From: Flavobacterium fluviatile
GTDB lineage: Bacteria; Bacteroidota; Bacteroidia; Flavobacteriales; Flavobacteriaceae
NCBI RefSeq assembly: GCF_010645065.1
Contig: NZ_JAADZW010000005.1
Location: 62,001-126,000 of the forward strand
DNA: 64,000 nucleotides
Direction of reading: 5' to 3'
Shown here: in pieces, positions 8,843 through 19,254 of the stretch
How the letters are laid out: each line of letters starts with the position of its first letter
How positions within the stretch are numbered: position 1 is the stretch's first letter
Notes under the pieces: model-generated
Told to the model about the DNA's origin: nothing
Database searches by the model: none
What the model saw: the letters and a program-made list of their open reading frames with translations, nothing else
Program-made: the position numbers and the translations under genes

Positions 8843-11485
8843 ATGTCTGAAGGAGAAAAGTTAATTCCTATTAACATCGAAGAAGAAATGAAATCAGCTT
8901 ACATCGATTATTCGATGTCAGTAATCGTATCAAGGGCACTTCCGGATGTTAGAGATGGCTTGAAACCGGTGCATCGAAGAGTTCTTTACGGAATGTATGA
9001 CTTAGGAGTAACATCAAGATCAGCCCACAAAAAATCTGCGAGAATCGTAGGAGAGGTATTGGGTAAGTATCATCCACACGGTGATACATCTGTTTATGAT
9101 GCCATGGTTCGTATGGCCCAGGAATGGAGTATGCGTTATCTTTTAGTTGATGGTCAGGGTAACTTTGGTTCTGTAGATGGGGATAGCCCGGCTGCAATGC
9201 GTTATACGGAGGCCAGAATGAAAAGGATTTCGGAAGAAATTATGGCCGATATCGAAAAAGAAACGGTTGATTTTCAATTGAACTTTGACGATACATTATA
9301 TGAACCAAAAGTAATGCCTACAAGAGTTCCCACCTTATTAGTGAATGGAGCAACTGGTATTGCGGTTGGTATGGCAACCAATATGCCACCACATAATTTA
9401 ACTGAAGTTATCAATGGTACTTTAGCATACCTTGACAATAATGATATTGAAGTAGACGAATTAATGACACATATTAAAGCTCCGGATTTTCCAACAGGAG
9501 GTATAATATATGGTTATGAAGGCGTACGCGAGGCATTTAAAACCGGAAGAGGTCGTATTGTAATGCGTGCCAAGGTTGGTTTTGAAGAAGTTGACGGAAG
9601 AGAGTCAATTATTGTTACTGAAATTCCGTATCAGGTTAATAAAGCAGATATGATTAAACGTACTGCTGACCTGGTTAACGAAAAGAAAATCGAAGGTATC
9701 GCTAATATTCGTGACGAATCTGACAGAAACGGTATGCGTATCGTTTACATTTTAAAGCGCGATGCAACTCCAAACGTAGTTTTAAATACCTTATATAAGT
9801 TTACGCAACTGCAGTCTTCTTTCAGTGTAAACAATATTGCATTAGTAAAAGGCCGCCCTCAGATGCTGAATCTGAAAGACATGATTCATTATTTTATTGA
9901 GCACCGCCATGATGTTGTAGTGAGAAGAACGCAGTTTGAATTGCGTAAAGCAGAAGAAAGAGCTCATATTTTAGAGGGATTAATTATAGCATCTGACAAT
10001 ATTGATGAAGTAATTGCAATTATCAGAGGCTCTAAAAATACAGAAGAAGCACGTGAGAAATTAATCGAAAGATTCAGTTTGTCAGATATTCAGGCCCGTG
10101 CGATTGTTGAGATGCGTTTGCGTCAATTAACAGGTCTGGAACAAGATAAATTGAGAGCTGAGTATGAAGAGCTGATGAAGTTGATCGAACATTTAAAAGC
10201 ATTGCTGGCTGATGTAAATTTGAGAACCGACTTAATTAAGGAAGAACTAGCTGAAATCCGTGATAAATATGGTGACGAACGCCGCTCTCAAATTGAATAT
10301 TCCGGAGGGGATGTGAGTATTGAAGATTTGATTGCCGATGAAAATGTAGTAATTACAATTTCTCATGCAGGTTATATCAAACGTACCAACTTAACAGAAT
10401 ATAAAACTCAGAATAGAGGAGGAGTTGGTCAGAAAAGTGCGGGAACAAGAGATCAGGATTTTCTTGAGCATATGTTCGTAGCCACAAATCACCAATATAT
10501 GATGTTTTTTACGCAAAAAGGAAAATGTTTCTGGATGCGTGTGTACGAAATCCCGGAGGGAAGCAAAACTGCAAAAGGAAGGGCTATTCAAAACCTTGTT
10601 AATATTGAAAGTGATGATAAAGTAAAAGCTTTTATATGTACACAGGATCTAAGGGATAAAGACTATATCAACAGTCATAATCTGGTGATGGTTACCAAAC
10701 AGGGCCAGGTTAAGAAAACATCTTTGGAAAAATACTCTAAACCTAGGGTAAATGGTGTTGCAGCTATTACTATTAAAGAAGGTGATGAGCTGATGGGAGC
10801 ACAGTTAACAAACGGTGAAAGCCAAATTATTTTAGCAGTCAAATCAGGAAAACTGGTTCGCTTTGAAGAAACCAAAACACGTCCAATGGGAAGAACAGCT
10901 TCAGGAGTGCGCGGAATTACCCTAAAAGATGATACTGATGAAGTAATTGGTATGGTTACTGTTGATAAAAACGACATCAATGATTCGCAAATTCTGGTTG
11001 TAACTGAAAATGGTTATGGTAAACGTACCAAATTAGTCGATGACGATGGTGAAGATGTTTACAGAATTACCAACCGTGGAGGTAAAGGGGTTAAAACTCT
11101 TAATATCACAGAAAAAACAGGAAAATTAATTTCGATTAATGCCGTTACTGATTCTGATGATTTAATGATCATTAATAAATCCGGACTGACAATCAGAATG
11201 GCTATTGAGGATCTGCGTGTTATGGGACGTGCAACTCAGGGTGTAAGATTAATTAACCTGAAAGGAAAAGATTCTATTGCTGCAGTTACAAAAGTAATGA
11301 AAGACGAGGCCGAAGAGGTTGTTGTTGACGAAGACGGAAATGTTATCGAATCTGCAATTGAAAGAGTTAAGCCTGACTTAGAAGTTCTTGAAGATGACGG
11401 CGTAATAGAAGAGGATGAAGATGATGATTCAGATGAAGAAGCTGAAGAGGATGATACTGATGAAGAAGAAGAATCTCAAGAATAA
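8843..11485 (+). CDS. gyrA: DNA gyrase subunit A
   Basis: An 880-residue type II topoisomerase subunit that cuts and rejoins DNA for negative supercoiling. The winged-helix/tower core carries [10 protein letters not shown] with the catalytic Tyr121, and the quinolone region [10 protein letters not shown] has Thr82 and Asp86. The C-terminal beta-pinwheel contains the GyrA box [12 protein letters not shown] sequence (about residue 522). The last ~45 residues are almost entirely Asp/Glu ([20 protein letters not shown]), an acidic tail that in other GyrA proteins tunes DNA wrapping. The TPR gene follows 44 bp later and is probably co-transcribed. Confidence 0.97.
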   Translation: MSEGEKLIPINIEEEMKSAYIDYSMSVIVSRALPDVRDGLKPVHRRVLYGMYDLGVTSRSAHKKSARIVGEVLGKYHPHGDTSVYDAMVRMAQEWSMRYLLVDGQGNFGSVDGDSPAAMRYTEARMKRISEEIMADIEKETVDFQLNFDDTLYEPKVMPTRVPTLLVNGATGIAVGMATNMPPHNLTEVINGTLAYLDNNDIEVDELMTHIKAPDFPTGGIIYGYEGVREAFKTGRGRIVMRAKVGFEEVDGRESIIVTEIPYQVNKADMIKRTADLVNEKKIEGIANIRDESDRNGMRIVYILKRDATPNVVLNTLYKFTQLQSSFSVNNIALVKGRPQMLNLKDMIHYFIEHRHDVVVRRTQFELRKAEERAHILEGLIIASDNIDEVIAIIRGSKNTEEAREKLIERFSLSDIQARAIVEMRLRQLTGLEQDKLRAEYEELMKLIEHLKALLADVNLRTDLIKEELAEIRDKYGDERRSQIEYSGGDVSIEDLIADENVVITISHAGYIKRTNLTEYKTQNRGGVGQKSAGTRDQDFLEHMFVATNHQYMMFFTQKGKCFWMRVYEIPEGSKTAKGRAIQNLVNIESDDKVKAFICTQDLRDKDYINSHNLVMVTKQGQVKKTSLEKYSKPRVNGVAAITIKEGDELMGAQLTNGESQIILAVKSGKLVRFEETKTRPMGRTASGVRGITLKDDTDEVIGMVTVDKNDINDSQILVVTENGYGKRTKLVDDDGEDVYRITNRGGKGVKTLNITEKTGKLISINAVTDSDDLMIINKSGLTIRMAIEDLRVMGRATQGVRLINLKGKDSIAAVTKVMKDEAEEVVVDEDGNVIESAIERVKPDLEVLEDDGVIEEDEDDDSDEEAEEDDTDEEEESQE

Positions 11486-11529
11486 AAATGAACCACAAAA
11501 ATTAAAATTAAATATACAAATTGAATGTT

Positions 11530-12798
11530 ATGAAAAGTAAATATGTAGTATTAGCATCAGCCTTTTTAATTTCAGCAGCATCTTTTGCTCAAAAAGATCA
11601 AATAAAAAGTGCTGAAAAAGCATTAAAAGGCGGAGATGCACAAGGGGCAATTGCACAATTAAAAGATGCAGAAAATCTTATTGTTAATGCAAAAGATACT
11701 GAACAGGCTCAATACTATTCTATACAGGGTAATGCTTATTTAGACCTTGCAAATAAAAAAGTAGAAGAGGGTAAGAATCTTTCTTTGGCAGCTGAGAGTT
11801 ATAAAAAATTAATTGATATTGAAAAAGCTTCCGGAAAACAGAAATATTCAACACAGGCTGCAGCTTCAATTACACAAATTAAAGGATTGTTGATTAACTC
11901 TGCAATTGCAGACACGCAGTCAAATAAATCAGCAGAAGGAGCAAAAAAATTGTACGAGGCATATTCTTTAGACAAAAAAGATACCATCAATTTATATTAT
12001 GCTGCCTCTACATATGTAAATGCTCAGGATTATGATGCTGCTTTACCAATGTATGAGGAATTAAAAAATTTAAATTATTCAGGAAAAGGTACCAGCTATA
12101 CAGCTGTAAATAAAGCTTCTGGTAATGAAGATGGTTTTAATAATGCAAAAGAAATGGATTTAGCTGTGAAATTAGGAACACATGAAAAGCCTAAAACAGA
12201 AGCTATTCCTTCTAAAAGAGGTGAAATTTACAAGAATTATGCTTTAATCTTAGTGCAGAAAGGAAGAACTGAAGATGCGAAAAAAGCTCTTGCTGATGCA
12301 AGAAAAGCAAACCCGGAAGATTCTTCTTTAATCCTTTCTGAAGCTAACCTGTATTTAGAAACTAAAGATTATGAAACATATAAAATGTTGGTAGGAGAAG
12401 CTTTACAAAAAGATCCAAATAATAAAGAATTAATTTTCAACCTTGGAGTGCTTAGTGCAAATGCTAAAAATGCTGCTGATGCTGAGAAATATTACTTAAA
12501 AGTGATTGAAATAGATCCTAATTATGCCAATGCCTATCTTAATCTTGCCGCATTAAAATTAGAGGCAGAAAAACCAATTATTGATGAAATGAATAAGTTG
12601 GGTACCTCTGATAAGGATATGAAGCGTTATGATGTTTTAAAGAAACAAAGAGAAAATGTTTTCAAAAGTGTGATCCCATATCTTAAAAAAGCAAATGAAT
12701 TAGATCCTAAAAATCAGGATGTTTCTAAAACATTATTAGGTGTTTACAAAGCACTTGAAATGACTGCAGAAGCTAAGGCATTGAAAGCTACAATGTAG
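11530..12798 (+). CDS. Exported tetratricopeptide-repeat protein
   Basis: A 422-residue protein with a signal peptide (MKSKYVVLASAFLISAASFA, cleavage near AQ) and TPR units through most of its length, clearest at ~235-345 (KNYALILVQKGRTEDAKKAL, ELIFNLGVLSANAKNAADAE, YANAYLNLAALKLEAEK). TPRs act as protein-binding scaffolds; a periplasmic role is inferred. The ATG at 11530 is preferred over an in-frame TTG at 11521 because it starts the signal peptide. It sits 44 bp behind gyrA and is closed by a strong terminator. Confidence 0.88.
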   Translation: MKSKYVVLASAFLISAASFAQKDQIKSAEKALKGGDAQGAIAQLKDAENLIVNAKDTEQAQYYSIQGNAYLDLANKKVEEGKNLSLAAESYKKLIDIEKASGKQKYSTQAAASITQIKGLLINSAIADTQSNKSAEGAKKLYEAYSLDKKDTINLYYAASTYVNAQDYDAALPMYEELKNLNYSGKGTSYTAVNKASGNEDGFNNAKEMDLAVKLGTHEKPKTEAIPSKRGEIYKNYALILVQKGRTEDAKKALADARKANPEDSSLILSEANLYLETKDYETYKMLVGEALQKDPNNKELIFNLGVLSANAKNAADAEKYYLKVIEIDPNYANAYLNLAALKLEAEKPIIDEMNKLGTSDKDMKRYDVLKKQRENVFKSVIPYLKKANELDPKNQDVSKTLLGVYKALEMTAEAKALKATM

Positions 12799-12824
12799 TC
12801 TTAAAAGAATAATATAAATACGAA

Positions 12825-12859
12825 GCCGTCTAAATTAATTGATTTAGGCGGTTTTTTTT
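12825..12859 (+). terminator. Terminator of the gyrA-TPR unit
   Basis: GCCGTCTAAAT and ATTTAGGCGGT form a long stem followed by eight T residues. Confidence 0.9.
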
Positions 12860-12896
12860 GCATTTATCCAAAAGTGTAAGTTGAAAAAAGGTAAGG

Positions 12897-12925
12897 CTAC
12901 GGTTTTGATAATCGTAGGCTTTTTT
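12897..12925 (+). terminator. Second hairpin, possible backup terminator
   Basis: CTACGGTT-ttgat-AATCGTAG gives an 8-bp stem with one G-T pair, followed by GC and six T residues. It lies 40 bp past the main terminator. Confidence 0.45.
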
Positions 12926-13010
12926 CAAATATAAGTTGGTTTAGAACCTATCCCAATTTTGAATAAGCATTGACCATTTCCTATTTTTTTTTAATAATCA
13001 ATAACAAAAA

Positions 13011-13040
13011 AACAGACCATCGTTATTTGAGGTCTGTTTT
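13011..13040 (-). terminator. Terminator of the lipoprotein gene at 13078
   Basis: AACAGACC and GGTCTGTT pair around a 12-nt loop. The minus-strand reading ends in a run of T (13012-13005). Confidence 0.8.
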
Positions 13041-13077
13041 CCTGCTGATTGCGATTTCTAACAGAAATCTAATCTAA

Positions 13078-14703
13078 TTATTTCAATTTGTTTTCAGTAT
13101 CTGTATAATTACCTGTAATAGTTACTCCGCTATTTTTAGTTACTTTTCCGTAAATAGTTATTGAAGAATTGCTGCCAATAAAATTAATTTTTGCACCACT
13201 GTTAAGTCTCAGGTCACCCCAAATTACAACTGAACCTTCAATTTGTAATACAGCATTACTGTTAATGATAAGCTCTGTTGGATTTGGCTGCTGATATTTA
13301 CCCTGAGCTAAACTTCCTCTCATGTTAAATGTACCACCACTATTAAGTATTAAACCGTTTTGAATTGATATTGAACCGCAATGTGTTAATACTGCACCTG
13401 AATTTACTATGGCAGAATTAATGGCAGTAGAACCGGCAAATGATTTAGCCTCATTTGAATTTAAAATCAAATCTTTACCCTGATTATAGGTTCCGTATTG
13501 AGAGCAGCTTGCAAATGTATTATTTGGTTTTTCCATCTTAATGATTTTTAAACCACCTTTTCCACTCGCTACATAAATATAGTTACCGCTGGATTTAACA
13601 TAGTTTGATGATCCTGAAATTCCTAAGGTACCTAGTAAACTAAGCTGGCTTCCGGTTTGATAGACATTAAGTCCCGCAGCACCATTTGCAACGAAAGCGT
13701 ATCCTTCGTTTACAGAAACGGCATTTGTGACATTATCTTCTCCTGCTATAGCTATATTTATAGTTTGTAATTTTGAACCAGTATTAATATCATAAACACC
13801 CAAACCATTATATCCTTCAGAGACTAAAAGTTTTGTTCCGTCTATTTCCATTGTTCTTTTGGCTCCGCTCACATCTGAGGAGGTTGCAAAGCTTTTTTGA
13901 AGCGCTAAAGTAGATTGATTGTAAATATTTACTCCTTTTGTACCACTTAAGGTTATAATTTTATCGTTGCTTAATGCTACAGAACGTAAATCTTCGACAG
14001 CTACTTTTCCTGTGATTGCTTTAGTTGAACTGTTTAATTTAAAAAGGCTTCCGTTATCACCTGTTACGGCAAAATACGATGAATTATTTGCCGCAACATC
14101 TGTTGTAACCCTGCTTTCTAAATAGTTGATTTTATATTTATCTGTAAGCAGGCCGAAGTTTAATTCCATATTAATTATGATAGAAGGATTTACCAATAAC
14201 GGATCAGAATCTACATCTTTTGCTGCGCCGATAATTAAATTTCCATTAGCATAAGTAAGTGATACAATATCTGTGTTGGCGATTAAAGCAGAACTAACTA
14301 ATTTTGGCTTATAAGGATCAGATACATCAATGACGTCGATGGCTCCTGAATAAACTTCGCCTCTCATAATGTAAGATACATAAGCGTAATTCCCATTTAC
14401 AGCAACGTGACTTGCCTGTAATGTTCTTCCATTACTATCAACAGGTGCATTTATTTCAGCTATCTGTACTAGTGGAAGCGTTGTAGTTGCAGCAGTACTG
14501 GAAAATTTTCCTGTAGCACTGTTGTTTTCGATTGAAATTACTCCAGAATTGGTATAGTCAAGTCTTTTATTTAAAAAACTCTCATCTGTAGTAATTGTGA
14601 TTTTATTTTTCGACTGATTATCATTTGTATTATCATCATTATTGTCACAACCTATTAAAAGTGACAAAGCTAAAAATGAAAATAAATAAACATTCTTTTT
14701 CAT
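13078..14703 (-). CDS. Lipoprotein with LVIVD-like beta-propeller
   Basis: A 541-residue protein starting MKKNVYLFSFLALSLLIGCD, a lipoprotein signal with the lipobox Cys at 19, then an Asn/Asp-rich tether. Residues ~80-395 contain repeats such as GNYAYVSYI, VIDVSDPYKPKLVS and NYIYVASGKGGLKIIKM, typical of LVIVD/YVTN-like propellers. Residues ~400-541 switch to a Gly/Ser/Asn-rich region with NSGAV, NSGGTF and NSGAKINF repeats that looks like a beta-helix. It should be anchored in the outer membrane. No enzymatic motif is seen and its function is unknown. Confidence 0.8.
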   Translation of the reverse strand: MKKNVYLFSFLALSLLIGCDNNDDNTNDNQSKNKITITTDESFLNKRLDYTNSGVISIENNSATGKFSSTAATTTLPLVQIAEINAPVDSNGRTLQASHVAVNGNYAYVSYIMRGEVYSGAIDVIDVSDPYKPKLVSSALIANTDIVSLTYANGNLIIGAAKDVDSDPLLVNPSIIINMELNFGLLTDKYKINYLESRVTTDVAANNSSYFAVTGDNGSLFKLNSSTKAITGKVAVEDLRSVALSNDKIITLSGTKGVNIYNQSTLALQKSFATSSDVSGAKRTMEIDGTKLLVSEGYNGLGVYDINTGSKLQTINIAIAGEDNVTNAVSVNEGYAFVANGAAGLNVYQTGSQLSLLGTLGISGSSNYVKSSGNYIYVASGKGGLKIIKMEKPNNTFASCSQYGTYNQGKDLILNSNEAKSFAGSTAINSAIVNSGAVLTHCGSISIQNGLILNSGGTFNMRGSLAQGKYQQPNPTELIINSNAVLQIEGSVVIWGDLRLNSGAKINFIGSNSSITIYGKVTKNSGVTITGNYTDTENKLK

Positions 14704-14734
14704 AAAATTTGTTATTGGTTTTTAAAATTCGGTG

Positions 14735-14767
14735 CAAATGTAAGTTGTTTTTTATAACATGATACAA
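14735..14767 (-). promoter_or_regulatory. Promoter of the lipoprotein gene (TTG-N22-TACATTTG)
   Basis: On the minus strand TTG (14767-14765), a 22-nt spacer and TACATTTG (14742-14735) lie 31 nt before the ATG at 14703. Confidence 0.6.
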
Positions 14768-14860
14768 GTAATAATGTTAAATTTTTTCATCAAAGTTCTT
14801 GTTTTACAGTAATTTAGGTTTAAGTGTATTTGGGCGGTTTTTTTAAACATTTAATCGTAA

Positions 14861-14896
14861 AAAAAAAGAGAGTGCCAAAATTTGGCACTCTCTTTT
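14861..14896 (-). terminator. Perfect-palindrome terminator of the 14916 gene
   Basis: AGAGAGTGCCAAA and TTTGGCACTCTCTT form an almost loop-free perfect stem. The minus-strand reading ends in a T run (14867-14859). Confidence 0.9.
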
Positions 14897-14915
14897 GCTG
14901 CAATTTAATAACTAT

Positions 14916-15419
14916 TTATCTTCTTCCATGACCATGATTAACGTTGTGTCTGTCATTTCTATCATCTCTATCATATTTATCATGATGTTTGTAGCTTTTA
15001 TGATGATCACGGTGACGGTCATTATATCCGTATGCAGTTCTGGGCTTATAACATCTTTGTGGAGCACCGTGATATCCTTTATAGTATTTAGCTTTATGTC
15101 TGGCAAAATGTTTATAAGGAGTTCGTCCATGGTAATCATTTAAAACTACCTTGTAACCTCCATACAAATCGTAATTTCTGTAATGTCTTGGCAGATATGT
15201 AGTCCTAACCCATCTTCCTCCTCCAAAATAAATAAATTGTGAAGCGCGTACATCATAATAAGCTTCAATATCTGGAAGATAATAATATTCCATTTCAGTA
15301 TATCCGACTGGTCCCCAGGCTGGGGGATTTCCTATATTAACATTAACTGATACCTGTGCTTGTGTCGTATTTGCAACTATTAGAAATAACCCAACGATTG
15401 CTAATTTTATAGTTTTCAT
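14916..15419 (-). CDS. Exported His/Tyr/Arg-rich hypothetical protein
   Basis: A 167-residue protein with a signal peptide (MKTIKLAIVGLFLIVANTTQ, cleavage near AQA). The mature part starts with a conserved-looking YTEMEYYYLPDIEAYYDV and an aromatic-rich body, and ends in a ~45-residue tail dominated by His, Arg, Asp, Lys and Tyr (DRHRDHHKSYKHHDKYDRDD). The tail could bind metal ions or polyanions, which is inference only. I do not recognise the family. Two overlapping frames over the same tail are low-complexity shadows. The gene is monocistronic with its own terminator. Confidence 0.8.
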   Translation of the reverse strand: MKTIKLAIVGLFLIVANTTQAQVSVNVNIGNPPAWGPVGYTEMEYYYLPDIEAYYDVRASQFIYFGGGRWVRTTYLPRHYRNYDLYGGYKVVLNDYHGRTPYKHFARHKAKYYKGYHGAPQRCYKPRTAYGYNDRHRDHHKSYKHHDKYDRDDRNDRHNVNHGHGRR

Positions 15420-15614
15420 CTTTCAAAAATTTAATTGTTAATCTATATAATCGGGGTATTCATATATTGTGCCAAAAAAAAAAATTAAAATGAATTTAGT
15501 CTGAGTACAAAAACATTTTGAAATAAAATGTAGTACATAAAATAATCAATGTTGTTGATATTTAATGTGTTGCAATTTTTGAAAGCTGAATTAGATTTTT
15601 ATGAAAAAATATAA

Positions 15615-17444
15615 TTATTTATATTCAACAATACTAGGTTTTCCTAATTCAAAAGACTGAAGACCGATATCATGAGTTTCAACAGTGTTCGTTTTGAAAA
15701 TACTTTGACCCTGAAAAGGAATTGAAGGATAATAAGATACGGATAGCTGAAATGCACTAAAAACAAGATAGTCATTACTAATTAAAACTCCGAGACTTAT
15801 TTTCGAATAATATTTATTTTTAAGCAAACCGGAAGAGCTGTTGCCCAATACAGCAATAGAATAATTAAAATAAGGATTTAACCTGAATCCTAAAACTTCT
15901 TTTGGTGCATAAGTCTGTGTTTGCAAGGTTAGAACCATTTTGCTCTTACCATAATGTGCTGCATTAAATCCCTGAAGTCCGTAATTTTCGTTTATCGTAA
16001 GCTGATCTCCGATGCTATTTTCCCTGTTTATTCCTATAATTATTTCAGGTTTAATAAATTGTCTTAATTTCCAATTTCCGATTGTCAAAAGATTTGTGAA
16101 ATAATTGGCTCCAATAGCAATAGATGTCTGATATGTTTTTCTCTGATGGAAAAAAGTCCCAATTTCAAAATTAGTACTCAGAAATCCCCATTTGTAATAG
16201 TCACCAAATGATGCCTGAGCCCCGAGATAAGGACGCCAAATTTTATTTTTATATTGGTAACCGGCAGTAATTCCATATATTCTTCCAATAGGAACGTCTT
16301 CTGTATATCCATTTCTAAAAATATAATTGTCTTTCACGAATTCCCTCGTATTGATTCCAAAACCCATTAAAAATTGTCTTTCGTCTGAAAAAAAATTGAT
16401 GGTGTCAAATGAAACAGTAGGCTTTTCTGTATAATCAATGTTTAAGAAACGTCCGGAAACTATCAGATTGGTTGTTCTTTCCTTTTTTTTTGGAGTCACA
16501 CCGCTTATCTTAAATGCTTTAGCACCCCAAAAGTCATGAGAATTATATTTGAATGGCTGAAATTCATATTTTAGGGCTGCATCCTGTAAAGTGTCACGCC
16601 TAAATTGCTGTCTTAAGATGACACCACCAGCCCATTTAGCAAGTGGAGAATAAAATGGACGCTCGATTGAAGCGCTTTTGATATAGTTATCATCTAAATC
16701 ATTATAGTATTTAAATTTAGTTGATATAAAAGTGTTTTTAATATTAGGAATGGTGTATAATGCATCATGACCGTTATGTCCGTCTGAGAATCGATTCGTA
16801 AATCTGTATTCCAGCTGTTGGCCTGTACCGAAGATATTACGATCATTAAAACCAACACGAACCTTTGAACCTGATATGGAAAATTTAGGAAGAAGGCTCC
16901 ACGCATCTAAAACACGAATCGTAACATCAATGGAATCATTACCTTCACCGGCTAATTCCTCTGAGATATTTACTCTGCTCACATATCTTTGTGATCGGAT
17001 GATACGTTCTGTTTCTTTTATTTTATAGCTGTCGTATGCGGAATTCCTTTTAAAAAGCAATAAATTTTGGATAGCAAACTTTTTAGTCTTGAGGTGTAAT
17101 TTATTTCCTGTTCTTTCACCCCAATTATTTGGAACCATAGTGGAATCAGTATCGGAATTACCAAAAGGATCCAACGTTATGATTCTGATTTTTCTAATAA
17201 TTTTACCATCTACATTGGACAGGTGTTTATTTTCAGCTAATGTTTGGTTTTTCTTTTTAATTTTTGAAGGCTTGAAAATTATTTTTCTTAAAAAGTTAGT
17301 AAATTTTCTTTTTTCTGAAAGTTTTTTAATTTTATGATATGTCTCAACACTGTCTTTTTTAGTTTGTTTTTCTTGTGAAAAAGCACTTTGGGAAAAATTC
17401 CAAAGAAGGAGCACTAAAACTATTTTTATAAAGTTTTGAAACAT
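15615..17444 (-). CDS. Outer-membrane protein with POTRA-like domain and beta-barrel
   Basis: A 609-residue protein with a signal peptide (MFQNFIKIVLVLLLWNFSQS, cleavage near FSQ), a Lys-rich segment, then a POTRA-like domain (KIIRKIRIITLDPFG ... IKETERIIRSQRYVSRVNIS ... IDVTIRVLDAWSL, ~85-200). The rest (~200-609) has alternating amphipathic strands with many Tyr/Phe/Gly residues, as in an Omp85-type 16-strand barrel (GVILRQQFRRDT, YSIAVLGNSSSG, FSAFQLSVSYYPSIPF). A role in outer-membrane protein or lipid handling is possible but not shown. It lies 50 bp downstream of the permease gene on the same strand. Confidence 0.8.
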   Translation of the reverse strand: MFQNFIKIVLVLLLWNFSQSAFSQEKQTKKDSVETYHKIKKLSEKRKFTNFLRKIIFKPSKIKKKNQTLAENKHLSNVDGKIIRKIRIITLDPFGNSDTDSTMVPNNWGERTGNKLHLKTKKFAIQNLLLFKRNSAYDSYKIKETERIIRSQRYVSRVNISEELAGEGNDSIDVTIRVLDAWSLLPKFSISGSKVRVGFNDRNIFGTGQQLEYRFTNRFSDGHNGHDALYTIPNIKNTFISTKFKYYNDLDDNYIKSASIERPFYSPLAKWAGGVILRQQFRRDTLQDAALKYEFQPFKYNSHDFWGAKAFKISGVTPKKKERTTNLIVSGRFLNIDYTEKPTVSFDTINFFSDERQFLMGFGINTREFVKDNYIFRNGYTEDVPIGRIYGITAGYQYKNKIWRPYLGAQASFGDYYKWGFLSTNFEIGTFFHQRKTYQTSIAIGANYFTNLLTIGNWKLRQFIKPEIIIGINRENSIGDQLTINENYGLQGFNAAHYGKSKMVLTLQTQTYAPKEVLGFRLNPYFNYSIAVLGNSSSGLLKNKYYSKISLGVLISNDYLVFSAFQLSVSYYPSIPFQGQSIFKTNTVETHDIGLQSFELGKPSIVEYK

Positions 17445-17494
17445 GCTAATAAAGTTAGCTGAAATTATAATTTATATTAAGAAATGAATCCTTT

Positions 17495-18607
17495 TTAATC
17501 AACGTTTTTATTTGCGTTTTTTAATTTTCTGATTCTCCATGTAAATTTTTTAGGCATGTGATTGCCCATAACATAGCCCCATGGTTCTAATGATTCTATT
17601 CTGTCAAAAATAATTTTCAGAATAGCTAATAATGGTATTGCCAAAAACATTCCTGAGATTCCCGCAACACCACCACCAACAATGATCCCTATAATTGAAA
17701 CAAAAGCGTTAATCTCTACTTTTGAATTAATTATAAGAGGAACAAGTACATTATTATCAATAAGCTGAACAATGATATTAACAACAAGAATACTTACTAT
17801 CATTGATACATCTGGTGTTCCTGTCAGTGAAGATAAAATAGTCAAAATACCCGCAATCGTAATTCCGATATATGGAATTAAATTTAAAATCCCAGTCATA
17901 AGCCCCAATAAAATAAAATATTTAGCCCCTATAATCCATAGTCCCAAACCTGTTAAAATTGAAACTACAAACATTTCAAAAATTAGCCCCAGAATATAAT
18001 TATTTATAGAAATTTTTATATGGGTTATGATTTCCAGTAGTTTAGCATGGTCTTGTTTGTCAAATAATTTTGCTAAAAAAAGAATAAAATGAGTTTTGTA
18101 TAAGAGAAATAAAAATGTGAATACAACTACAAGCATACAATTAAATAGAACATCGCTTAATGATCCAATAGCAGTTCCTAATGTTCCTGATCCATTTTGT
18201 ACAGAATCATTTGTCACTTTTTCAATATATTTTTTTTGTTCCCAAATACTGATTTGAAATTGTTCATGTATGTAAGATTGTAAATTATTATAAAAAGCTA
18301 TTGCATTTTTTTTAATAATGTCAAAATCATTAGCAAGATCTGTTATCTGAAAAGACAGGAAGGTTAAGATTCCTGCTATACAAAGTACAAATACGAATAC
18401 GGTTATGAATGAAGCAATATAAATTGGAAATCGTAATTTTAAATGCAATAAACTATGTAGAGGTAATAGCAGAACTGTGAACATAAATGCTAACATTACC
18501 GGAGTAATAACATCACTTCCAATATAAACTATGAGACTTATACAAATTAAACTTAATAGTATAAAAGTAAGTTTAGCATAAAAAGGCAAAGTTAGAGGTT
18601 GGTTCAT
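17495..18607 (-). CDS. AI-2E/PerM family transporter
   Basis: A 370-residue integral membrane protein with about eight hydrophobic helices, arranged as in the PerM/YdiK/TqsA superfamily: two N-terminal pairs, a soluble middle segment (~110-150), then a cluster including GLMTGILNLIPYIGITIAGI and the conserved IIVGGGVAGISGMFLAIPLLA. Members have been linked to AI-2 or ion export; the substrate here cannot be read from sequence. It follows the small MscS gene on the same strand after 106 bp of AT-rich DNA containing a weak -7-like AATATTTG. Confidence 0.88.
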   Translation of the reverse strand: MNQPLTLPFYAKLTFILLSLICISLIVYIGSDVITPVMLAFMFTVLLLPLHSLLHLKLRFPIYIASFITVFVFVLCIAGILTFLSFQITDLANDFDIIKKNAIAFYNNLQSYIHEQFQISIWEQKKYIEKVTNDSVQNGSGTLGTAIGSLSDVLFNCMLVVVFTFLFLLYKTHFILFLAKLFDKQDHAKLLEIITHIKISINNYILGLIFEMFVVSILTGLGLWIIGAKYFILLGLMTGILNLIPYIGITIAGILTILSSLTGTPDVSMIVSILVVNIIVQLIDNNVLVPLIINSKVEINAFVSIIGIIVGGGVAGISGMFLAIPLLAILKIIFDRIESLEPWGYVMGNHMPKKFTWRIRKLKNANKNVD

Positions 18608-18713
18608 TTTTTTTGGATTTTTTATAACTTAAATTAGGCTAAACAAATATTAAACTTAATTTTGTTTATATTGTTTTAGCTTTAAAAATATAGTTTATAA
18701 AATTCCCATTATA

Positions 18714-19244
18714 TCAATCATAAAACTCTTTATCCTCATATACGGGAGGCAAAATCGATATTCCTTTTTGTAATAAAAGATTGTTTGGGTAGATGATTTT
18801 TTCTCCTTCCTTAGTTTTTAAATTTACATGAAAAGCATTAATATCTTCTATCTCGGCTTCTATAGGGAAATCCTTGTCATGTATTTTTATAGTGTCACCT
18901 ATTCTGAAAGGAAAAGAAAAAAACAAAATCATTCCGGAAGTAATATTACTTAAAATCGACCATTGCGCAAACATAGCAACGCCAATTACAGTCGCAATCG
19001 ACGAAACAGTTATAAAAATATCTTTAGTATCAACTCCCCAAATAATAATCAAACCTATTGTTACCAAAATATTCATTAAAATATGAATGTATTTAATAAC
19101 GAGATTTGTACGGTGTTCTAATAAGTGGCTTGTACTGGCGTATCTTCGTACTAATTGCGCAATGATGACACGCAGGGCCGCTAATATTATTAGGAGAATT
19201 ATAGTGGTTAAAATTTCCTGGCTATATTCTTTAAATGAAAACAT
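18714..19244 (-). CDS. Small MscS-family mechanosensitive channel
   Basis: A 176-residue protein with three N-terminal membrane helices (EILTTIILLIILAALRVIIA, HILMNILVTIGLIIIWGV, a pore-lining TM3-like ATVIGVAMFAQWSILSNITS) and the MscS beta-domain (FPFRIGDTIKI ... INAFHVNLKTKEGEKIIYPN). MscS channels open under membrane tension. It is shorter than E. coli MscS (286 aa), lacking most of the C-terminal alpha/beta cage. It starts 10 bp after the maf stop, so it belongs to that operon. Confidence 0.88.
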   Translation of the reverse strand: MFSFKEYSQEILTTIILLIILAALRVIIAQLVRRYASTSHLLEHRTNLVIKYIHILMNILVTIGLIIIWGVDTKDIFITVSSIATVIGVAMFAQWSILSNITSGMILFFSFPFRIGDTIKIHDKDFPIEAEIEDINAFHVNLKTKEGEKIIYPNNLLLQKGISILPPVYEDKEFYD

Positions 19245-19254
19245 AAATCAATTT

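Noticed and set aside
9077..9104. Thr at the GyrA position equivalent to E. coli Ser83 as an acquired quinolone-resistance mutation
   Set aside because: Thr at this place is, to my knowledge, the normal residue in Flavobacterium (reported resistance changes replace this Thr), and the following Ser and Asp86 are intact.
11395..11485. GA-rich run at the gyrA end as a regulatory repeat
   Set aside because: It encodes the acidic GyrA tail in frame to the stop codon.
14895..15143. Frames on both strands overlapping the 3' half of the 14916 gene
   Set aside because: They are low-complexity Met/Ile/Val-rich by-products of the His/Asp/Arg-codon-rich tail, with no start signal or family likeness.
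18608..18713. Promoter AATATTTG before the PerM-type gene
   Set aside because: The box has a mismatch and no -33 partner at the right distance, so it is not listed as a separate feature.
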